A DNA stretch of 64,000 nt from Candidatus Omnitrophota bacterium (GTDB taxonomy: Bacteria > Omnitrophota > Omnitrophia > Omnitrophales > Aquincolibacteriaceae). This document shows positions 18,501-27,500 of the stretch, piece after piece. Made by a program: the position numbers and the translations under genes. Position 1 is the first letter of the stretch; every line of letters begins with the position of its first letter. The DNA is taken from NCBI GenBank assembly GCA_020632475.1, contig JACKFM010000005.1, positions 1-64,000 on the forward strand. Direction: 5' to 3'. The notes under the pieces are model-generated. The model made no database searches. It had not been told where the DNA came from and was given only the letters and a program-made list of their open reading frames with translations.

Positions 18501-21500
18501 CTTCCTGATGAAGCATTACCGTCACATTGTCACGCTTCGTCTTGGTGATGCGAAAATAATCAGTAAGGTCATAGGCATTTGTCTCAAGCCAGAAACGTCT
18601 GGTTTCAACATTGAGCTGACGTTCAGGTGATTGACGGGCTAATAAAGCAGTGATCTCCACAACCGTTTCTGCATTCAGACGGTCAATCTTACCGCGCGAA
18701 AGGCGAATCTGGTCTGTCTCATGGACAGAAATAGTCCCGTCATCAGATTCCACAAAAGCATACAAGACAATCCTTTCTTTTTCTTTTTGCATTCCAACCG
18801 CTAATAACTGGCTACCGGGATCAAAAGCAGAGCGATTCCTGAGGTCTCGAAAATATCGCGGCCAACCCGTAAAGTTCACGCCTTCAAAAGAGATGTTCAC
18901 CTGTCCGTTCGGGATATAGGCATGCATCTCAGGCTGCCCCTCAAGTTTATGGGAAAGCTCCGTGATTGCTGACCTGTTTTGCTTTGAGCCGATGAGCAGA
19001 TTGTAAAGCCCGGGCGCCAACGCACCGCTTAACATGGCCATTTTTAATGCTGAAAAATGAGCTTGTCCGGAACTCCAATAGCCTAACGGGGCACCCCGTT
19101 CATCCACCGGCAATCGCAAAAGCTCTCTACCCTGGCATGCCGCCGAACCGTTGCATTGCCTCAGGACCAGCAAACCGTCATTCTCTTCCGGACTCCGGTA
19201 AACAAATGCCTTTACATCCGAGGGATCGACACCCTGATAGGCCAGCAATTTCGCAACACCATAATTAACTGCCTTTCCGTCTTTTTTCTCAAAGAGAATC
19301 CGTTTATTGCCCGACAGTTCAAGCGTCAACACCGGCTGCCGGCCGCTGAGGTTGTCTGCCGCGCCATTTCTATGGAAGAAAGCTATGTCATTGGGTGAAA
19401 ACTTCTTTAATCGCGTATATTCTGCCTTATGTTGAAGGTACTGCGACACCCGCCTGGCCTGAAGATAATTCATTCTTGCCTCAGCAATCAAACCCTCCAG
19501 ATATTCACGGTGAAATATCGACTCAGATTCAGCACGGTCTTTTACCCAACTTCCCCTGACCATTTCATACCGGGCAATCCACTTTTCAACTTTAGCAGTG
19601 ATGGCAGATCCGGCGGGTTTTCCGAGAACATGATCAATCACCCTTGACTGCTCGGTTTCGTCAAGATCCTGAAAAACAAGATCATTGGTTTGAATCGAGG
19701 TCAAATGCCGGCGAATAAATTCAACACTACTATCGTCCCTATTGATAACCCCCACGGCTCTCAGGTTGATCCCGCGTGATTCCAAAGTTCGCCTGAGCGT
19801 CCTGACATCGGCAACCCGCAGTTCATAGGCCAGGTCATCCATCGAAACCGGCATATGGGCATATTCAGGTCTTCCCTCCCTTAATCTAAAAAGCGCCACA
19901 TAGATCATGTGTTTAAGCGCAAAATCATGTGCGGGAAGTTTTGTTCCCCACATCCCAAGATTTTTATACTCCACACCATAACGCGTCCCAAACGTATTTA
20001 ATTGTCCGGCGCTGACTCCAAGCATTTTGGCCACATCCTTAAACTGCGGTTTATCCGTAACGCGAGAAACCTCTTCAATGGCCCTAATGATGCGCGGCAG
20101 TGTAATCCCCGTTTCATGAGCAGCCTGCTCCCGGCTTTGACTGAAGAATTGTTCAAATATCTCAGACGCACCGAAATAATCCCTTTGGGGAGCATTGATC
20201 GGAGTAGCGACCGCCGGTGTTTCTTCGGGAGTCGTTTTAACCATATCCTTAACCACTGCTCCTGTTACCACCCTTTGCCTGCTGCTTTTTTTTGCCGATG
20301 CTCCGCGAAGATGATAAACAAGAAGTTTTGATTCGATCGGTTTGATCTGATCTTCTGACACCGGCTTTATGCGCACCCAAAAATCCTCAGTTTCGTCAAG
20401 CTCAATCAGTTCCAGCTCATGGAGAACCCTCAACTGATTGTATAAAGCCGTTTGAGAAATCCCTGCTGTGTACGGCAAGAGTGCCCGGGGCTTTATCCAC
20501 TCCCCTGAAAAATGACGGCGCAGCAACCTATAAGTCAACACCAAATGCGTTGTTGTGGTTTCAGGGTGGAGATCTTTAACTCTCCTGCCCATTTCCTCAA
20601 AGTCCCAAACATATGCCGGTGGGTTTAATATTTTTTCTCCGGCCAGAATTCGTCCGACAGCGGTTTTTACACGTTCAAAATCTTTTTCACGCTTGTACTG
20701 TAAGATGACAAAAATCAATGCATTGAGCTGTCCGGATTCAAAAGACCGCAGTTGGAAATGCGACTCCGACCCGCCGCTGCCTGAGGCATCCGTAAAAATC
20801 CCCAACCTCCTAAGCTTGTCAAATTGAACCCACACCGACTGTTTATCCCTGCCGTCATGCTTCTGGCGGTATTCTGTTGACTTGAAAGGCTCGAAACCGT
20901 AGGCTTGCCATATCGTATAAAATGTTCTGAGTGTCGAGTTCGTTTGAGCCAACGCATCAAGACTGATCGCCGTACTTTTTACCCCTCGTTCGCGGGCAGC
21001 CTCAAGGGTCTTCACCATTTGGGGATTTACTTCCGAAGGGGGTAATTGTTTTGTTCCGCTTTGAATTGCCTGCATTTCAGCTTGCAATGCGTCAGTATCG
21101 GTATCATTTGCATAATTCCAGAGAGCTTCTTCAATAAGCCGGTTCTGCTCAAATGACTGAGGCCGCAGGCGGTACCAGACAATATTCCTTCCAGCCTCTT
21201 CTTTTTCAACCAATCCCAAAGCGGCCAGCTGCTCCATTTGCGCAGGTAAGTAATTGCGGCTAATTCCTTCGGAGTTCTCAAGCAACATAGTTGTCTTGAC
21301 CCATCCGCCGTAAAAATGGTGGCGTAGCATCATATAGGTCATATAAAGGAATGGATGATTCTTTAGCGTACTCCGCTGCTGAAGAAATGCTTCATTTCGA
21401 AAATTCCACGGAACCCCATTGGCTTTAACGAAAAATATTCTGTCCCCGTTCTGAACAGCCTGGACATTTTCACGGATATATTTTTCGTCGTGGATAGACC

Positions 21501-24500
21501 TATAACCGGAAATAATGAGTTCCATGTCCGCAATCCGGGAATGCGAAAACTCTTTAAGACGATACAGACTCTTACCCCCTGTATCTTCTCTTTGATCCAA
21601 AAGATCTACCCTAGACAGCCTGTCCAATTGACTTTTAATCGTACTAAAATCATACGTTGATACCGCCGCATAATCAGCGGTCGAAAATTCATCATGAGCA
21701 AATAGGCGGTAAATATCTCTAAATGTTCTGATCGCAGGATTCACTTCGGATATCTTTGGCTCAGCAAGAGCACCCCCATCTCCCCCTCTCAATTCAGCGC
21801 GCGGATGCACAATGACTTTCTTTTCATCAGCCCGGATTTCAAGGTCAAATTTAGCGGTTTGCTGAATAATGGACTGAAGCATCAGATCGCCGCCGCTTTT
21901 CAAAGGCACGTTTGTTCCGGCGGCTTCAACAGTTTCAATCCCCCAATCGTTCAATCTTGCAATGATCGCCTCATCAAGCTCAATCCACGTTCCGTTTTCA
22001 GGCACCGGATAGTGCGGCAGCAAATCAGACGAGGCCTTCCATTTTCCGACGGTTTGATTTGCAATCGCAATGTTCATTGCAGTCAAACGAAGGCGATCAT
22101 AGGAACGAGGAACTCCCAAAGCCATAGTCATGATAAACAAATCCTTATCCAAAAGGCTTTCAGGGTCACGCTCTGAAAGGGCTCCTGCCCAATCCCCGGA
22201 GATCAACAGCTGTTTTTTCGGAACACGGATATCCTGAGCCAGAAGAATTTCCGCGTTTTTCATAGGAACGGGTTTGGGTGTTCCCAGGGTGGCAATTTCT
22301 TCCTCCCCGCTTAATTCACGAACATCTTTTTTGGGAATACGAAGGACGGCCCTTTGCAGGAACTCATCAATCGGCGGAAAAGGTTCGCTGCGTTTTTCCC
22401 GCTCCCACATCGCACGGAAAGCATAATAATTTAAAACTGCACGCGCTGCGCGGCTTGTCCGGTCGGAAAAATGCGTGGTGGATTCCAAAGTCATGGGATA
22501 CGTTCCCATAAGCGATTGTGCAGACGGGCCGATCACGGGATCGGACAGAAAAATGGTCCCCCACTCCTCATCATGATTGGGCAGTGTTCCCTGCCAGGTA
22601 TCAATCTCTTCAAAAGATGCACTTTGGAGAAAATCATTTTGAGAAAAATCCGCATCTATTTCCAAAATACGCTCAAGCCCTTTATAGCCCCCCAGCTGTC
22701 CGCGTACCGCTGCGATTCGCGCAATGCCAAGACTGGTGCCGTGATAATAATAAGTTTGGGCCTTGGGCTCATCCCAGTTTCTCTGCCGGGTTTGCCGAAG
22801 TCCGTCATCCCACGCAAGGCTTAAAGGTTCATAATGCGTATAAACAGCCTGTTGTGTTTTCTGATCTTTTTGACGGGCTTCTTCCTGAATCTTTTTAATC
22901 TCTTCAAGAGCAAACCTCTCGTGAATGTCTTTCAGGATTTTCTCTTTCTCCTCTACGCTTGAGGTTGAAAGCATATTCTTTCGAAGATTTTGATAAACAC
23001 GGCGCCAAGCCCACATTCTTTCAAGCCAGGCCTCCGGGCTGTCAATCACATCAAGACTTTGCACGAGCAGTTCGGCATCTTTGCGGTAAGCCGTAATCTG
23101 CTCAATGGCATTTTGGCTATTTTCCGGAAGCGCCTCTCCACGCGTTAATTTTGAAACGGCCGTTTCAATTTTTTTAAGCAGACGCACATTCGTCATCTCC
23201 GACCGCGCCATCGAAAGCAGTACGGGAAAAAGCCCCATTCGTACGCCAAGCGGATATTGATTTAAAACCCCCTGTTCTTCTGAAGCACGGATTACGGCCT
23301 CCACGGTCTCTCCACCAAGATTCAAAAGCTCTTTACGAATTTCACGCAGTGTATTTTTCTGCTGCGACTTAAACGCATCATCACCGGAAACTAAAATCGC
23401 TTCCCGCGTCCTGAGGACAAGCTCCACAAGTGCCTCGGCCTGGGCGTGATTCTTCGCACTATCATTCCCCACACTGCGCAATTCGGTCCGTTTGATGACA
23501 TGACTGGAAGTTCTTTTTGAATGCGGTGAGACGGGAGTCCCATTCCTAATGGGTGAAAATACCACTTTGCGCAAAAGACCGTCGAGCACCGCACGGTCGG
23601 ACGGCAGAAGTTCTTCGCGGTCGAATTTCTGCTGCAATCGTTTTGCCCGGCTGAAAAATCCGTTGACCCGGGCACGAACAGCCGCATTGTACTTGAGTTT
23701 TTCCCAGTAGTCCTTTCTTGTCCAAACCAGATGGACGTCTTCATGACTTGCAATCTCGGCAAAGGCACCTTCTCCATTGACGTGAATCACATGAACACGC
23801 AGTCCGCCCTGAAGATGCAATCTTTGATAGCGCGCAGTCAGCCACTCTTCAAGCACCTCCTGACGAATGGCACGTTCTTCTTCATCCGGCATGGTGGCAC
23901 CGGCCACCACAATATTGATTTCTGCCGGAGCCTCTCCGTTGACATCAATTTCAAATTCATCATCCTCCCATTGATCCGCTCCGGCAGCAGTCATGGAATG
24001 GATCGCACTTAAAACCGGAACTCGAAGACTGTGCAAAAGCTGCATGAATTCAGGGCTGTAAAGACCGTTTTGGGTGATCAAAAAACGCTCAAACTTGGCA
24101 CCCTGAAATTCAAGTTCAATGGCATCCTGCGGCAATGCCACCGGGATCAATTCGTCACGGATAAAGCCCAGCATTTCCCGTGCAGTCTGCAGGCGCTCGC
24201 GAATCATTCCCTCCCGGGTATCCCGTTCATCATACGCAAGCTGCATCGCATAGGCCGTATCGGTGAAAATTTTCAACATAGTCTCAAAGCGTTCGGCGTA
24301 TTCCTGCTGTTGTTGAATGGATGTTTGAATACGATTCCCCTGATTTTCTGCGGCTAACGCTTCAAGATTCAGATCCGGTTTACGCGGATCCCAATGAGGA
24401 TTGGTCAACGCAGGATGACCGGGGGCAATGAGACCAAGACGTTTCTTTTGTTCTTCGATCCGTTTATCGTCTTTGGACAAAATCGCGGCAGCATAGGCAT

Positions 24501-27500
24501 GCACCTGGCGAGTTACGATCTGCTGCAGATATGCATTGGCCTGCCCGATCTGTTTCGCAGAAAGTTCCAGTTTCCACTGTTCCTGAATATCGCTGATACG
24601 TCCGCCGTCTTCGGTATCCAGTAAATCCTGATAACCTTTTGCCCTAAGGACCACGGTCAAATTATCTTCGGTCACCGGAACATGGATGGATGCCAGAAAT
24701 TTTTCAGAATACTCCCGCAACGGCTGTCCGGCCGTTTTAAAAGCAAAAACCCCTTTTGACTGCAAATCAATTTCCAGTTCACGGGCATAACGTTTTAATG
24801 TCGTGTCAGCCTCAAAACCCATCTCGTTGGCCAAATCACGTCTCTGGATCGGCATCAACCGGTAGGCCTCATTTCCCGAACGCAATCTTTCCAGCGCCTG
24901 ATCAATCAGGGCTTCAAACCGATTCTTGGCCTGTTCCCACTGTATGCGGTCAATTTGCCCCTGATTATTTTTGTAAGGCGGTAATTCAATATAAAGTCCG
25001 AAAAGCCCCACTTGTCTAAAATCAACATCATACTCAGCGGAGAACCTTCTTACCCAATTACGGGCCCGTTCTTTTTGAAGGCGTGCACTAATCCGTTGAT
25101 TCAAATCCTGTACGCGTGCGAATTGAGAATGCGTGGAATTTCTGCGTCCGTTTTCGGCATTCAATTGGTTTAATTCATGAATAATCAAAGGGAGCGTCAA
25201 CGGCATTTCCGCCCCCTTTCCATTGTCCGGCGTTTTTAAATCCCGGGATGCATACGGCACCTGCAAAAGAAAGTCCTGAGGCCTAAAGGTCCTTCCTTCG
25301 AGAATCGCTCTAACCCGGTAAGCGATTTCGGTTCGGTTCATCGAGGTGCGCAAGGCCTTGCGAATACGTGTCAGTTGCCCTCGCTTGAGAGGAGTCGTTC
25401 TGACCCATACAGTGCCGGCCTTCGTATTAGCACGTTTTAACTCCACCAGACCAAGACGTCTTAAAAAATAGGCGTGATCGCGCAGTGTATGCGACTGGTC
25501 ACTCAGTCCGTTGACCAATCCCTCAAAGGCTGTCAACTTGACCCATTGCCCATCAAAATGTTTGCGCAGCAAATCATAAGTAATGCCAAGATATTGCGCA
25601 CTCTTATCACGCGGGCCCCTACGGCGTGACGCCATCCGTCCGTAATCGGGACGATCCTGCGGAAGTGAAAAAACAGGCGTCCCGCTGAGAACACCGGCCA
25701 TTTGTACTTGTATGGCCGCCATTTGCTCCTGATATTCGTGGGCATCACTGTCACCGGTAATATAAGAACTTACAAGGAAATCTATTGTGTCCGATGAAGC
25801 CTTTTTAACTTCTTCGATAACCGTATGACGAAAAGACGAGGTGCCGATACGATGAATAGGGCTTACTTCTTCTCTCTGGATAAGTCCCAATTCCGCTAAC
25901 GCTTTTAAATGGCGGTTCACCGTATGTTCATCAAACATCTCTGTCGAAAGGGCCAAAATATCCTGAGTCACAAAAGAACGCTCTGAGAAAAGTTCCCTGA
26001 TGCTGTGCCAGGTATAAAGAAGGTTATTACGGTCAGGCCGTTCGATATGTTCCATTTTTTGAGCCATACGGGATTGATAATCCGGCAGAATTTTAAGATC
26101 ACGAAGAATGGCCTCATCGCTCATTTCATTCACCCAGGGATGATCCTCAGCGTAGAGACCTCTGAAAGCCTCAAGCCCCCAGGCAACGGCAGCGCCGCTC
26201 ATCACCCGGAGAGCCTGCCTTCGGCTGTTGATTCCGAGCATCTGCAAAATATTCTGTTCAGGCAGCTTGAAGGGTATCCCGGCCCGTTTAGCCAGGCGCA
26301 GGGTCGTTTCATATAAATTGTTGCGGACTTTTGAATTGGCAAATCCGAAAGAAGCGGCCACACGAATCATATAGCCGTAGAAGCGGCGGTAACGTTTTTG
26401 AAAAACCGGAAGATAGCTTTCAGTCAGGCCGAGAGTCCAAATCAAATCTTCAAAACTGAAATGCTCTTTATCAATGTGGTCAACTTGCCGGGTCACTTCA
26501 TCATAGAGCCCGGAAAGGTTCCAGCCTTCACCCTCTTTCGGTTTTTGATTTAATTCGCGGATAATCCGGTCTCTGACCTGATCGGGTGTTTTCTCACGCG
26601 GACGGGCAACCTGCATCAGCAGAATACCTTGCGGAATTTCAATTTGTTTGAGATCAATCCCCAGCCCGGGAAGAACCCGCTTCACTAGCGGATTGCGTGT
26701 CAAACCGAGCGAGCGCGCCAAAGCCCGTATATTGCCCAGATAGTATTGATAGCGGTCGGTGATGACTTGTTTATATTCCGCCTCGATATCAAGGGCATAG
26801 GCCAGTCCGGCGAGACCGTTGACCATTTTTAAATGCCTGGGAAATCCCGGATAGTCGCTACCCAGCGCTTCAAAATAATCGCCAAGCCGCCAGTCGAAAT
26901 CATCAGAAGCCAACTCAGCAAGGACTTCTTCTTTGGTCCAGCCCCATTCTTCCAAAAGCCATCCGGCATTCTTGTTCACAGGCGTTTTAGGAACTTTGAT
27001 TTTAGAGAAATCAATGCCAAGCGCCGGAGCAATCACATCCCGCAAAGTTTTAACCGCTAAACCCAAAGAAGCGGCCGTCTTCTCCTGATTGCCTCTCTGA
27101 TCTTTATAACGTTGAATCACCACCTCCCGGTATTCTTTTTGAATATCCAGTCCCTGGATCAATCTTACATAACCAATCTTTTCGATTGCAGAAAAATCGG
27201 GATAGGCCGCAATAATCGCATCGTAATACACCGATAGATCCCAATTAAAATCATCCGAACTCAGCTCGACGACAACTTCCTGTCGGGTCCATCCCCACTC
27301 CCTTAAAAGAAATCCGGGTTTGCTTCTCTCGCGCTCGCGAAGGTCTTTTTCCTTTTGCAGTTGCGCTAAATATTTTTCACGATGGTCACGGCGTCTAAAA
27401 ACAAAACCATATTTCCACTCCTCCAAAATATTTTCGATCTTACGTTGTACACGTACAGGCCCGGGATAACCTCCGACCTCACGCCCCATCGCAAGCTGGA

